A DNA stretch of 64,000 nt from Lunularia cruciata. Taxonomy: Eukaryota > Streptophyta > Marchantiopsida > Lunulariales > Lunulariaceae. Where the stretch lies: NCBI GenBank assembly GCA_948567375.1, contig OX419755.1:22325001-22389000 (forward strand), written 5' to 3'. The translations under genes and the position numbers were made by a program. Positions 1 through 12,359 of this stretch are shown piece after piece (the first letter of the stretch is position 1; every line of letters starts with the position of its first letter). The notes beneath the pieces are model-generated. The model saw only the letters and a program-made list of their open reading frames with translations. It had not been told where the DNA came from and made no database searches.

Positions 1-1905
1 GTTGAGAAGAGTAGTCACAGGTGGAAACCAAAAAAGAAAGTAATTTTGAGTCCTCAAAGTGCTAGTGAATCTAAGGGAATTGAGAGCCCTCTTGGATCAT
101 AAGGGCTACTACCAAAGGTTCATAGCCAACTATTCAATTTGGCAGCTCTACTCACAAAATTGCTCAAGAATGCAAAAGAGTACAACTAGATAGTGGCTCA
201 ACAAGATGCCTTCATGGCTCTCAAGGAGAAATTGATAGAAGCATCTATGATGAAAGTGCTTGATTGGAAGCAATCATTCCATGTTTATGTGGAGATATCT
301 TTAGTGACCATTTGGATCATTCTTAGTCAGAAAGATGACAAGAAAAAGGACTATCCAGTTTACTATGAAAGTCTGCAATTATCCTAAGCCAAATAAAACT
401 ACACTATTATGAAAAGAGAGGCCCTAAGAATAGTATACGCATGTAAAAAAATTTGTCACTACCTACTTGGCTACAAATTCATCTTCCATGTAAATCATTA
501 TGCCCTTCAACATTTGGTCAAGAAACATAACCTTCCATGAGAATAGCTAGGTGGATACTATATTTATAAGAGTTTACCTATATCTTGCAAATATGAACAA
601 GAGTCCATCACAAAAATGCTGAATGCTGAATTTTCTATCACAAGTCAAAATAGAAGATCAAAAAGAAGTCCTCAACAACCATTTCCCTAATGAAGAAATC
701 TTCTAAATTTCCACTGAAAGGCCTAGAAGGTACACCCAAGAGAATAGATACCTTTGTATGTTCCAATAACCTACAAGGTTAGACTTAGAGCAATGAGCAG
801 CATTTTACCATAAGATGAGTCCCTACCAATTGAAGTGAAACATTTTGTTTAGACTTGGATGGGAAAAGGAGTTTGCAGATGCTTAGAATCACACAAAGTG
901 GGAGGAGTCATCTAGGCACTCCACTTAGAAGCAGCCAAAGGATACTACGCACTCAAATTACCATAAACAAGATTATGATGATATGCTATTGGTGGACTAC
1001 CATGTACAAAGATATGCATATGTATATCAAAACCTACAATGTGTGTCAAAAAATAAGAAACCAATCGTGACCTCACAATAGCCCTCATGACCCATTTTTG
1101 CCCTTGGTGTCATTTGGAAAAGGAGAGATAGATTTCTTTGGTCCAATATAACCCGCAACTACAACTACCAAATGATGAAACATGCTTGTTTGCATGGACT
1201 ATGCTACAAAAATGGTGGAAGTACATGCTACACAATGAAATAACATTAACATGTGGCCAAAACTTATGAGTGATCAAGGAGTGCACTTCCTTAACAATCT
1301 CCTAGAATCCATCATGAAATACTTCCAAATCAAGCATCATAAGACCACCCCATATAATGCAAAGGCCAACAACCTTATAGAAAGAGCTAATGGATTGTTG
1401 TGAAATGTCCTCAACAAGGTCACAATCAACTACCCATATGACTAGGACACAAAACTCCCCATGGTATTATGTGCATATTGTATAGCATAAAAGATCACCA
1501 CTATATAGACTCCCTATTTTCTTACATATGGCACATTTCATGTCTTGCCTATAGAGTTTGAAATCCCAACCTACAAGATCATCTATTAAGACAGCATGTT
1601 AGAGGAAGATAGCCAAGAGTCCCATTTAATTCATTTTACATTGCAGGAGAGAAACAAAAGGAGTTGTATCAAACTACTTACAACCAACAACAAAAATGTC
1701 ATGAGCTCCATGACACAAATTAGGAAGGTATTGGTAACCATTGGTGATCGTGTAATCCTATACAATAGCAAACATTGCCTTTTTCCAAGGAAGTTACACC
1801 CATGATGGATGAGGAATTACAAGGTAGATATAGTATCCAACAATGAATTGTTAAAAGTGTACGACCTCCATGGGATTGTTTTTGCACTAGGATTAACAAA
1901 CTGTA
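1..1905 (+). pseudogene. Degenerate Ty3/gypsy pol fragment (RT end, RNase H, integrase), non-chromodomain type
   Basis: Translation in several frames gives, in order, the end of a reverse transcriptase connection region (about 80-180, with a G-Y-Y-x-R-F-I pattern), an RNase H-like stretch (193-540, with F-x-A-L-K-E-K-L, then an R-E-A-L-x-I-V-Y-A pattern and H-Y-L-L-G), an integrase zinc-binding remnant (855-1070, with Y-W-W-x-T-M and C-x-x-C) and an integrase core (about 1110-1600). The core retains D in IDFFGP, D in SDQG and E in IERANG. A C-terminal part ends near 1905 with a T-Y-G-x-x-x-x-L-P-I-E-F-E pattern. That pattern and the absence of a chromodomain fit the Tat/Ogre-like side of Ty3/gypsy (inference). 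Many stops and frameshifts make it non-functional. The window cuts off its 5' part and no LTR was found for it. Confidence 0.8.
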
Positions 1906-1960
1906 GGTTTGTACATATCACTATTAAAATTTTAGATTATATTATATTTTAGATTATTAT

Positions 1961-2055
1961 TATATTATATTATATTATATTATATTATATTATATTATAT
2001 TATATTATATTATATTATATTATATTATATTATATTATATTATATTATATTATAT
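1961..2055. repeat. (TATAT)n pentanucleotide microsatellite
   Basis: About 19 uninterrupted copies of a 5-base TATAT unit, preceded by roughly 25 bases of imperfect copies. It lies just beyond the end of the degenerate integrase reading frame. Confidence 0.97.
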
Positions 2056-4440
2056 TTATTCATATGGACACTCATATTTGAGGAAGAGCTATGTCACAAA
2101 CCACTTTATTTTGAGCTCTGGTTTTCATTGTTTTTTGTTGTTTTTCTTCATGTACATGGTCCAATTCAAGTGAACTGATTTGCATGAAGTACTGATTTGC
2201 CTATAGTCATAATTCCATGATATGGAGGTGCAAGCTACCTCAACTAAATAGGCCTCCATAACCACCTGACAAGAATGGGACCAGACTCATTTTGTAAGCA
2301 TACCTATTTTGTTTCCATCCCATATGGCTTACGAAGTGGCTTGCCCAATGAAACAAATCACTCCACTACAAGAAACCTTGACTTCACAAGATTTTTTAGG
2401 ACAATGAGGGCCGCAATGACTTTCCAACAAATACAAAACTCCACCAATTTCCATCATTGTTTCAAGATCATGCAAAAAGACTTGCTTGCCACAAAATAAC
2501 TATTGGCAATCATTTTGCACCCAATCTCACATGTGCAGTAGATGATTGTGACCCTTTACCAACTACCACAATGGAAGAAGGATTGATGCCGCCCTATTAG
2601 GTCTATGAAAAAATCCAACTCCATCCTACAAAGCAAATCTTTCTATAGTTTCAATTTTCACTTCTTATTTTTCACTTTTCTTTTCCACTTTTTGTATTTC
2701 TCTCTCCATAACCGCCATCTCCTATGACATCAAGCAAGAAATTTCCAACATAGACTACCAAAATTATTTGACACTTTTTGGAGCTCAAGATGCAAATTTG
2801 CAACATGGTGGGAATTGCACTATTATGCAAAATCAAATATTTAGTCATAACAAGACAAATTCCCACGAGGGAAATCAAATTGAAAAGAGGCAAGGTGGTG
2901 GAAATCTTGAGCAAAACTCTTGAGATTTTTGAGTGTGGACTATATTTTCAAATTTACTACATCAAGAAAAGGAATATGGACTTTAACCTATGGGATTGGG
3001 GTCTCACAAATAAGGCCATGTTTTAAGAAATTTTCATAATACCAAGAGTTTGAATGGGAAATCATTAAGAAAATGTCCTACAATGTGGATGGAGGATCAC
3101 TAGCAATGGGTATTAGGCACAAATTTCTCTCTATTTGGGGAAATTCATATCAAAACCGTGCATGGTCATCCTAGCAAACAACTAAAGTAGAGAATCAATG
3201 ACTCATTTTATTGGAAGGAAACCCACAAATGTGTATAACATCAAAGTTATGAATGACTCTACTTGATGTACAATCACCAATTCAATGATGAAATTGTTTT
3301 GTTCAAAATGAAGAATTATGTAAATCAAAACTAGGTTATCTTCTTCCAGCTTGTACACAAGCAACAACAAGTTAGTTGGGCCATGATATTTTGCAAATGA
3401 GTCATCAAGCTTTTGGAGGACATGACAAAAGGTTCTACCACTATTATGGCTCCCTTCATTATTCACTTCTATGTTAGTATGAACCTATTGACGAACAAGG
3501 AGAAGGAGAAGTTTCCATCCTACTAGCATCATCTAACTTACTTTAGTAGAGACTCTGACTTGCCAAAGGAGATCACTAAATACCACAAGGTGGACAAAGA
3601 TTATGCCAGAACTTGGAAGTTTGTCTGAGTGCTAGTAACATACAATTCCATTACAATTTGACAAAATATTGCAATGGTCCACATGAAAGTTCAGGCTTCC
3701 AAGGAACAAAAAATGACCTTAGGAGCTAGAATCTTTGTCAAAGGATAGTAGGAATAAAACCGTGTCATATAATTTGACTCAAGAGAGATGTTTGTTGCAA
3801 GGATATAAGATGGCTAATAAATAAGTTGTTGGAGCTACTTAGAGCACAAGGTTAAGAATCCTCACACAAATTTCATCTTTTGTAATGAACAAAGGAGAAG
3901 AAGGACCAAACAATGAAGCATAATTATTGCTCTTGCTTAACAAAAATGAAATGCTTTCAACAAACAAGGAGAAGAAGCCAATTGCAAAATCTGTCCCCCA
4001 ACTGCAATAGCTCCACTCTTCACTTTGGACCCTAGCAAGGAGGAAGCTTTGTGCTACAAAACAAAATAGAGGTTGAAATAAGCTTGCCCAACAATAAAAG
4101 TCATCAAGGGCACTAACAACAACAAGGCAAGGACATCATACCAAAGTTTGGTGAAACTCACAAGACAAACCTTATTGTCCCTAATATGTGAAGGACAAGT
4201 GGATAAAGATGATATCATTGTTGATACAACACTCCCAACTAATGACAATAAGGCAAGCAATAATGAGGAAGCAATCTTGACTTACAAAGCAAAGGAGATG
4301 GCCATTTTGGGCTATGGTACCCACATTTTATTTTTTTGTTCTTTTTTGTTAGAGTTTTGAAGAAGAAGTGAATTGAGGAAGCCAAATTATAAAGCAAAGA
4401 AAGGACTTATGTGTCTTTGGAGTAAACTCAAAGAAGTCAA
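2056..4440. other. Unassigned AT-rich stretch, probably old retroelement 3' region
   Basis: No reading frame longer than about 90 codons and no recognisable domain. The sequence follows directly from the retroelement remnant to the left, so it may be the long 3' non-coding region of that element or other decayed transposon DNA. I see no LTR pair, RNA gene or promoter here. Confidence 0.4.
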
Positions 4441-7310
4441 CTTGGGGTCAAGAACCAGAAATACTTAGATGGGGTTACGAAGAGACAAATCCAAAGATGA
4501 TCATCTTCAGACCGGGAAGCAAAGGCCAATACAAAGATGGTGTAACAATCTTTCTATGTCTCAGGCCAGGCAAGAAAGTACACTTCAAGAAACGGCAGAG
4601 GCAGGAGAAGAATACCCTGACAATGATAAGAAACCAACACGCAAAAGAAATGGAGGTTGATTTTGAAATTGACTAAAGAATGACTGCACTTTGGGGTACT
4701 ATAAGATTGCAATTTCATAGGAGGAAATCAAATATATCAAGTAGATATCCTATTCCTCTAAGCAGTCTTCCTACAGTAATGCACATCAAGAAGCAGATTG
4801 AGAGTGAAATTTTCCAAAGTCCAGAAGGGGTTAGAGTGTCACGTCTAAGAGAGGGGATAGTTTTCAATGCCAAAGAACTAGAAAGAAAATCATGGCAAAG
4901 AAGACTAAGAATGCACTTGCAATGAGGAGTATTGCAATTCAGAGATTAGATGTCATAACTAGGATTGAGGTCTTGAAGGCTTTGGATTACATTCTTGGAA
5001 TGGAATTGGAATTTCAATTTCCGAGGTGTCATGGCGGAGATAGCTACCAATATTTGTGAGGAAGGCCCTAAATTTGAGGGGAAGAGAGGAAATCCGGCTT
5101 GATGGACTAAGTTGGATTGGAGGTTAGTATTGGAGAGGGAAGCAAGAGAAGCAACTAAGATCACCTTCTATCGGAAGTGTGATGCTGCAAAGGAAACTAC
5201 GGAAATGAAACTTGTTCTTTGCCCTATGGACTAACAATGGCTACAAAGTGGAGTCCTATCGGGATCCAATCAAGCAGAGCATTGTGGGAGAAATCATGGC
5301 TATGTTCAAACCCAAAAGAATAACATATGTAAACATGAAGTAGGCAGTCTTCTTCCCCCAAATATTTGCAGGAGTGAAGGTGAACTGAGCAAAGTGCTTA
5401 CACCAGTGAATGAGGCAGATGATTGTCAATTGGAGAACCAATTCACCTCCACATTACTTCACACCATTTGTAGCACACTTCTACTTTGGAATAAATTTAT
5501 TGACAATAGAGGAGAGGTATCGCATGGTGTCACATTTCCATCCTGATCTACGACAAGAAGCAGATGAAAAGGAGCAGCAATATATGTTACAATTGCAAGC
5601 CAATGATGAGCTTTTCATTGGAACAGGACGGAGTGAGACGGTGGAAGGAAGAAGTCCAAAGACTAAGAAGTGGACTAAACCTAAAAATGTAGCATTGCCC
5701 CAACTACAACAAAAGACCAGAAGACTCAATTCGTGAGGTAAGAAGGTGGTGAAGGAGGAGACCTTGGCGATAGAGTCTGAAGGAGAGATAGAGTCCAGAG
5801 GAGGAGACTTAGAAGAAGCTAAGCTCACACTACAAAGTGAGGAATCCGGAAGTGAGAGTGATGGTGAAGAGAAGTTCAGCAATCAACTGAAGTGGAAGAA
5901 GGAGGCATTTCATGCAATAATTGATCGTATGGATGGAAGAGATAACCTTTGCTTAGAATTGGCCATGGAGGAGATGGATGCAAAGCCAAAGAGGGAAGAC
6001 CAAAAAGGAAGCAGAGCCAAGAAGTCAATAATAGTTGAACCTGTAGGTCCGAGCTTAGTTGGTAAGGAAGAAGAAAGCTTGGAGGCAATATTGCTGAAGG
6101 TTTGAAGATTGAGACTTTGAGAGAAGGCTTTGGCAGAAGAAGCAAGGTACGAAGATGAAGCCAAAGACAAAGAAGGCCAGGGGGTAAAATACTTAATGCA
6201 AATTGTGTCTCCATTGTTGGAGTTGTTGAATATGCAAAAGAAGGTAATCTCGCAAGATCGTATGAAGGTGAAGAATGAGTTGTAGGTGGTTAAGTATCTG
6301 TTGGATGAAGTGAAGACATCAAAGGAGACTATAACCCAAAGAGAAGAAGAAGTTGAGGAACTTTGGGTGGATGCAATCTTGAAGAAGAAGACTTTAGAGA
6401 ACTTGCACGGAGTTTTGAGAAGCAAGGAAGAAAGATGCATAAGCAAGCCAAAGAGTTGAAAGAGCAGACAACATTGTTTGCAAAGATGAAAGAGGAGGTC
6501 AATGAAGTTTGCATCAAAAGTATTCATGTGATGGCAGCTATGATGGAGCAGGATTAAGAGAGCCTGAAGAAGAGTGTGGCTGGAAAAGATCAAGCATGGT
6601 AGAGGGAGTTGGTGATCTGAAACCAAGAGGAGGAAAGATTGCAAGGCTTGGTTAGGAGTGCTAAGATGCAAAGTGCTCAGTATGTCAAAGAGAAGAAGAT
6701 GCTTGTGGTTGAGTATGAAGGCGAGTTGAAGATGTATAGAGAAGAATTGAAGGCAAAATGATCTTGGTGGTATGCATCAAAGTCAATAGGAGAAGTTGTT
6801 GGAAGACTACGGGCAATGCTGAGCACGGAGTCTAAAGGAAGATTGGAGGAAGAGAGACTGCACAAATTAAAATTGCTTGTGCAAGAAACTCGGAAGAGAA
6901 GAGTGAAAGATGTAGAAATGAATAATTTTTTAATATGTTTGAGAGAGCGGGTAGATAGGAAGATAAGTGAGGTAGGAGACAATGTAAGTCTCAGATTAGA
7001 TTTAGTGAATTCAAAGTTAAAGAGACTTAGGAGTAGTGTGAAGGAGGAGAAGAAATCCAAAGTTGTAGAAGTAGTAGTGCAGGTGTCTTCAAATTTGACA
7101 TTTGAGACATCAGAGAAGAGTGGGTAGAGAGATAAAGAGTTAGATATATTACCCACCAGTGCAATTGTAGTTCAGAGTGAAGAGATAGTAGTAATAGCAA
7201 AGGACTTAATAGAATTAGATAGACCCGAAGAAGGAGAAGTGATAGGAAGATCATTGAGTTTGGAAGCCAAAGAAGAAGTAGATATTGGATTGGAGTAGAA
7301 ACAGTTTTGA
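4440..7310 (+). pseudogene. Degenerate long coiled-coil protein, unrecognised (probable transposon ORF)
   Basis: I do not recognise this protein. A Lys/Glu-rich reading frame can be followed for almost 3 kb. An N-terminal part (about 4680-5250, frames broken) leads to a hydrophobic stretch rich in aromatic residues (5256-5530, containing PPHYFTPF and F-Y-F-G). An acidic linker follows (5560-5900), then a long heptad-like coiled coil (5900-7290). From about 5410 to 6460 the frame is constant with a few in-frame stops (5734, 6103, 6118, about 6283, about 6457); from 6363 to 7300 it continues one frame over, so at least one frameshift is present. The build, a globular head followed by a coiled coil with no enzyme domain, resembles gag-like or accessory ORFs of plant transposons (inference). 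Long open frames on the opposite strand here are shadows of the low-complexity composition. Confidence 0.5.
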
Positions 7311-7319
7311 GATATGAAG

Positions 7320-8096
7320 AGGTACATATGAAGAGGTGCATTGTCATTTCAAATCTGTAGGTTGGTAGAGTTGTTGTAGAATGGTATAGTTGTTAGCAAT
7401 TGTTGATTGCTCCACTATTTAAAGAGTGTAATCATAGTGTTTTGTTGTTCAGTATTTCAAATTTTTGAAGATAGATAAAGCAAAGTATTGAGTTTAGTGT
7501 TTGTCACTTGAGCTTAATTTTGAGTATCAATTTGGTGTGTATACTTGTGAGTGTTGAGAGAAATTTGAAGTGTTAGTCAGTGTGCCTCTTGGATGTTGGA
7601 TTCTGCAGCCTTGATCTTCATTTTGTGTGTTTGATCTTGAGTGAAGTGCAATCAAAGCAATGCCTTTACAGATCTGAGAAGAATTGTAGTATTGGTAGTA
7701 TTTTGCATTTGTGACTGCATTGATGAGTTGATGCAAAACAGTTTTGATCAAGGAAGTTGTGCCTTTAATGGAGAGGTTGAACCCAACTCTCAAGAAAAGG
7801 TGCTTTGCAGTGAAGTAGCTGTCTTCAAAAGGATCTGAATCATCACAATCAAGTTTGTTTAGAAAGATTTTGAATGAGTTGTGATTAGTGAGTGTACATT
7901 TGTGACAAGATTGCAAATCAATACCTGTTACTCTCTTCTGGGTGTGGTTTCTACTTGAGAGATTAAAGACGCAACCAAGAAGAACTACGATTGTTACTTC
8001 TTTTCTTTTTATTTGGACATTTGTGATTTTTATCTTTGTGGGAATGAACTTTATTTGTCTGATTACCACAAAAGTGATACTTGTTGGGTTGTCACA
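7320..8096 (+). other. Possible LTR-like non-coding stretch downstream of the coiled-coil ORF
   Basis: About 780 bases follow the end of the coiled-coil frame. They contain a TATA-like TATTTAAAG near 7416, are T/G-rich, and end in GGTTGTCACA, so a TG...CA-bounded LTR is possible. I found no second copy in the window and no canonical primer-binding site, so the LTR reading is weak. A 200-codon open frame on the minus strand (7527-8129) matches nothing I know and is most likely chance. Confidence 0.25.
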
Positions 8097-8425
8097 TGGG
8101 CCACAATGAGAACTCCATGCCCAAAACAAAGAAGGCCCTACAAAGACAATTAGGCAAGGATGATAATTCTTTGGCTTGGCTTATAGTGGCCGATACCATT
8201 TATACCATGACTCATGCAATGGAATCATTGGAAGAACTTCTACTAATATACAAAAAGTTGGATCTAAAGATAAAAAAATTGGCGGCTCTCATCCGCCACT
8301 TACATCAACTAGTCCACACCAAGACAAACAAGAAGGACAAGGAAAGTGAGGAGTTCCAAAGGGAGGAACTAAAGCAGCAAGAGGAGTATGAAAATTTGAT
8401 CCGAAGGCTTAAAGAAGGAGGTTGA
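8081..8425 (+). pseudogene. Coiled-coil ORF fragment, unrecognised, next to LTR family A
   Basis: A 114-codon open frame rich in Lys, Glu and Leu with heptad-like spacing (residues 40-110). No domain is recognisable. Downstream to about 8720 the composition stays K/E-rich but the frames are broken. Its nearest neighbour is the + strand family A LTR that starts about 370 bases downstream, so it could be the body of a non-autonomous element bounded on the right by that LTR (inference). A real, expressed small protein cannot be excluded. Confidence 0.35.
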
Positions 8426-8793
8426 CAACCATAGCCTATAGGTCTTTTACCAACAAACTCAACATGAGGAGAAGATATGAAATTGAGAAGATAAACTTTC
8501 AATGCTATGAAGCAAGTTAGAAATGGCCAAGGTGGAGGTGAAGGTAATGGAGACCAAATATAGCAACTTGAAGCAATAAATTGACCTCCACATCTCCAAC
8601 GTATCTACCAACCTCAAACCACAATAAGAGAAGGTGTTGGAGCAAGACAACTAGATTTGTAAGGAGATGACCAATGAATTGAGCACCAAACAAACCAAGC
8701 TAGAGAAAAATCAGGGCTACTCATGACTATTGGTCATACTACCATCCAACTACTTAGCTAGTTGGACTATATGGCCAACAAGACCTCCCTACT

Positions 8794-9400
8794 TTAATAC
8801 CATTAGCTAGAGATATTATCTAAAGATGGAAATTGTCTTGGTAACATCTGGAAGGATGTTATATATGATGGACTAAGTAGACTAGATAGAGGTGTTACAA
8901 AAGAGTGCTTCCACTAATAGAGCACAAGCTAAAAGCATCCTAAAAACTTTAGAGCCAGTTTTGGAGGCCTAAACATATAAACTAGGCCTTGAAAATGGAG
9001 ACATCCTTTCTCTTTGAAAAAATTGGCTTGCTTCCTCTCCCCTCCCCCAATTATTAGTTTCATCAAGAGCTTTCCAATGGTACCTCCTCATCCATGCTAT
9101 TTTGAGCTTCCTACAAGAATATTCTCCAAAGATTCCCTCTAGTTAAACTTGCTTGACCAACCAAATAATACAAGGACCAGCATATCACCCATCCATGCAA
9201 TTGATCTAAGGGTGAGAGCTTTCTGACATGTCACCAATCCATATATCTAATCCAAGTGTGGAGCTTCCTTTGAGTGGATCTTCTTTGCTATATAATAAAG
9301 ACAAGGTGCTCCTTTGGAGCATTAGAGTATTGAGGGCTAAAGCTTTGTGTTTCTTCTCTTGTGTTTCTCTTGGGTTTTCTCCTATCCTTGGAACATTACA
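8794..9400 (+). mobile_element. LTR of family A, plus orientation (single, diverged)
   Basis: This stretch aligns by eye over nearly its whole length with the LTRs of element A (20945-21637). Shared landmarks are TTGGTAACATCTGGAAGGATG near 8850, the CTACTAATAGAG block, the AGGCCT block, CATCAAGAGCTTTCCAATGG, the TATAATAAAGA TATA region near 9290 and a terminal ATTACA at 9395-9400. The left end is decayed (TTTAATACC instead of TGTAATACC). No TGGTATC primer site follows at 9401, so it is either a solo LTR or the right-hand LTR of a decayed element to its left. Confidence 0.8.
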
Positions 9401-11624
9401 CCAACAAATAAAGGCAAAGGATTTGTGCACTCAAATTGATCCACTAGAGAGGAAGATGTACTTGAATGAGTAACTCAAAGCAACTCAACAACAAGCAACT
9501 CAACGAGCAATGAGCAACTCAAAGCATTGTCTATGAAAATCTAGAGCCACACTAATGCCAATTTTGAGGAGACTCATACCAACTTTGAATAAATTTTAGA
9601 AGGTTATTGGAAGGAGCTCTTGGACCTTGTTCACATTGATAAGGGGGCTGTGAGTTCAGCCCAAGCACCACCTACCGCTCCCACCAAGGAGTAACAACTA
9701 GAGCTTTGTCTTACAAAGATAATTATGGTCTTATTTTTTCCTCTAACAATGAGATATTGTTTTGTATATGTTATCAACATCTTCATTTGTGTAGCCTTAG
9801 GAAGTTCATAGATGTACATAATCTGTAAATAAGTACTTGAGCTAAACCAATACTTAGTATTAGTGTGTTAGAGGTAGACAACCCTTGATTGAGTTGATTA
9901 CAACCATGGCTACCTACCATTAGGTTAGGGTTAGGATAAGATAGGATCAAGACTAAGCGGTTTAGATTTCCATCCATTGTAGCCATTGGATCTTTCCACG
10001 GCCAAGGAAGTGTATAAAAGGCTTAGGTTTGATGTTCACCGGGTACATTTGGTGCATTCTTCTTTTGCAAGTAAATACATTGTTTCTAATATAAAAACAC
10101 ATGAGTTGGTTTATGTGTATTAGTTTGCTCTTTGTATGAATGATTGCATGCTCAACTGATTTAGGAGTGACAAATTCTAAGGCACAAACCCAAGCATTGG
10201 AGTATGATGATGCATTTGTGTGGAACTAGAGTGTAGCTCTCTAAGATTTTGGCTAAAGTCAAGAATAATATGGAAACATGTTTGCATGACCTTGGTGTCT
10301 TGTCAAGTAACAATCTTAGATAAGATTCAGTAGCAGAAAAAAAAATTTAGTCCCATTACCTGATGTCTTCTAGGAACTGTAGAACATGGTGTTATGGTTG
10401 TAGTCTTTAGAGTGATGTAAATTTTGAAATCTCTTCCACACGGTTTAGTTTACAAAGTTATCAGACTTCTTTTGTGTAGTGCAGTAGTGGGTTGCATTTT
10501 GTATGACTTATGGTAGGAGTAGTATATAAATAATTGCTTCTACAAACCTCACCTTGGTAATTTGATGCTTGGATGGAAAATCAATGAACAAAGATGTAGT
10601 GCGATAGTGGGTTGCATTTTATATGCCTTATGGTAGGAGTACTATATAAATGATTGCTTCCACAAACCTCACCTTGGTAGTTTGACGCTTGGATGGACAA
10701 TCAAAGAACAAAGAGGCTCCAAAAGAAAGTGACCTTTGTTCCAAATAAACCTACCTCTTCTTAAGAATCCATTGGATTTGATCCTTTAGTACATAGGATA
10801 ATAGATTGCTTAGCATTTTGTAATATCACTAGTTTTGGTGACATTACCCTCTTATGGGAATAATGTTGCCCAAGAGGTTACATAAAAAATAATAGGCTGT
10901 CTTCATTGCGACCCTATCTATCTCATTTTAGCCACTTCTAACTCATATCCTTGAAAGAACAACCTATTCTTACCAATTATACTATAGAGACTCGACATTG
11001 AGTCACCCCACTACCACTTGACTAAATATGGCAAACTAAGTAATCAAAGTCCAATCCAAGTCAATGACTATATGCATTTTCATCCATCCATCATAGCAAA
11101 GTCTAAACATATATCCATCATGTAAGCCAAGATCAAATTTTGAGCACAATAACAAAAACCCCACCTTAAGAGTTTGCATTGGATGTTTAAGCAGTCCACT
11201 AGCACCTATAATGCTACAAAAGGTCATCATAGTAGCTACATAATTGCCACTCAATGACCAAATGCTAAATTTTCCTATGCTATTAGTCATATCTTCAATC
11301 ACTAAATACTAATTACAATTGGAGGAATGGCAACTACACAACTTTCATACTAAGAAGAAATCTTCTTCTAACTTATGCACATTATTCATGCAAATAAGGT
11401 CATGGATTTGACTTCAGCTTGTTCAAATCCATAGATAATGCATGCTTCTTGCTTCCCTTTCCACTCCCTATGGCCACCTTCTAGTTAGTCATCAATGTGC
11501 CACAGGTATTAAGCTTTTAGTTGCATCTTGCATCTTTTTGGCAAGTTTCATAAGGATCATCCTCTCTTACTCAACATTATCTTTGTCAATTCTCTCAATT
11601 GTTGTTATAGATTTCTTGTCAATT
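9401..11624. other. Intergenic, no gene seen
   Basis: No coding capacity beyond chance. It contains a TATA-like GTATAAAAGGC near 10010 and a ~120 bp tandem duplication listed separately. The DNA between 9600 and 10060 looks LTR-like in composition, but I found no partner copy. Confidence 0.4.
10475..10714. repeat. 120 bp tandem duplication (two copies)
   Basis: Two adjacent copies, 10475-10594 and 10595-10714, share long blocks such as GTAGTGGGTTGCATTTT..., TATGGTAGGAGTA and ACAAACCTCACCTTGGTA. They differ at about ten positions by eye. Each copy contains a TATATAAAT motif. The unit is not obviously part of a known element. Confidence 0.9.
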
Positions 11625-12359
11625 TGTAATGTTTTGAGGATAGTAGAGAGACACAAAAGAGAAAACACAAGTTTGACACTCAAACTTTGATGCCCCAAAG
11701 GAGCACCTTGATTGTCTTATATAGCAAGGAGACTACTCCGAAGGAAGCTCCGCCCTTGGATCAGATACATGGATTGATGACTAGTAAGCAAGCTCTGCCC
11801 TTAGATTGGTTGCATGCATGGGTGACATGTCCGTTCTAATACTATCTGGTTGGTCAACCCATCTTTGACCAAAAGGAATCTTTAGTGAATCTTCTTGTAT
11901 TAATCTCCAAATTGCATGGGTGAGGTACTATTAGAAAGCTCTTAATGAGTCAAAGCTAGGAGAGGTAAGGCCAACCTTTCATTTCTTGGGAGTGGATCTA
12001 TATATTTTTGAGGCCTAATTTGTCCGTTTAGCCTCCAAAATTGACAAGATTTTAGGCATATTTTTGTTTCTAACCTGTTAGTAGAAGTACCCTTTTGGTG
12101 ATACCTCTACATGATTTATTTATTCCATCATGTATAACATCTTTTCAAATGTTACCAAACCAAATTTTACCTCTAGATCATATGTTTAGCTATTGGTTCT
12201 AAGATTTTAAAGTTTGTTTTAGTTTTTGCACTATTAGTAGAAGCACTCTTTTGGTGATACCTCTATCTAATCAATTTGTTCCATCATGCATAACATCCTT
12301 CCAGATGTTACCAAACTAAATTTCATCTATAGATCATATGTCTAGCTATTGGTATTACA
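11625..12359 (-). mobile_element. Solo LTR of family A, minus orientation
   Basis: Read on the minus strand this is a complete ~735 bp family A LTR. It starts TGTAATACC at 12359, passes through two copies of the internal ~156 bp unit (AACATCTGGAAGG and ACATTTGAAAAG blocks), the AGGCCT block and the TATATAAG region, and ends CATTACA at 11625. Flanking bases are CAATT on the left and CAATC on the right, a 4 of 5 match as expected for a decayed 5 bp target duplication. No internal region is attached, so it is a solo LTR, presumably left by LTR-LTR recombination. Confidence 0.88.

Noticed and set aside
5910-6671. 253-codon open frame on the minus strand
   Set aside because: Shadow of the Lys/Glu-rich coiled-coil frame on the plus strand. 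GAG/AAG-rich DNA gives long Ser/Leu/Phe-rich frames on the other strand.
7527-8129. 200-codon open frame on the minus strand
   Set aside because: No recognisable motif and located in what looks like non-coding, possibly LTR-like sequence. Kept only as a note under that region.
9922-9945. Telomere-like TTAGGTTAGGGTTAGG string
   Set aside because: Only about two and a half degenerate units, not the plant TTTAGGG repeat, and no array. Chance match.
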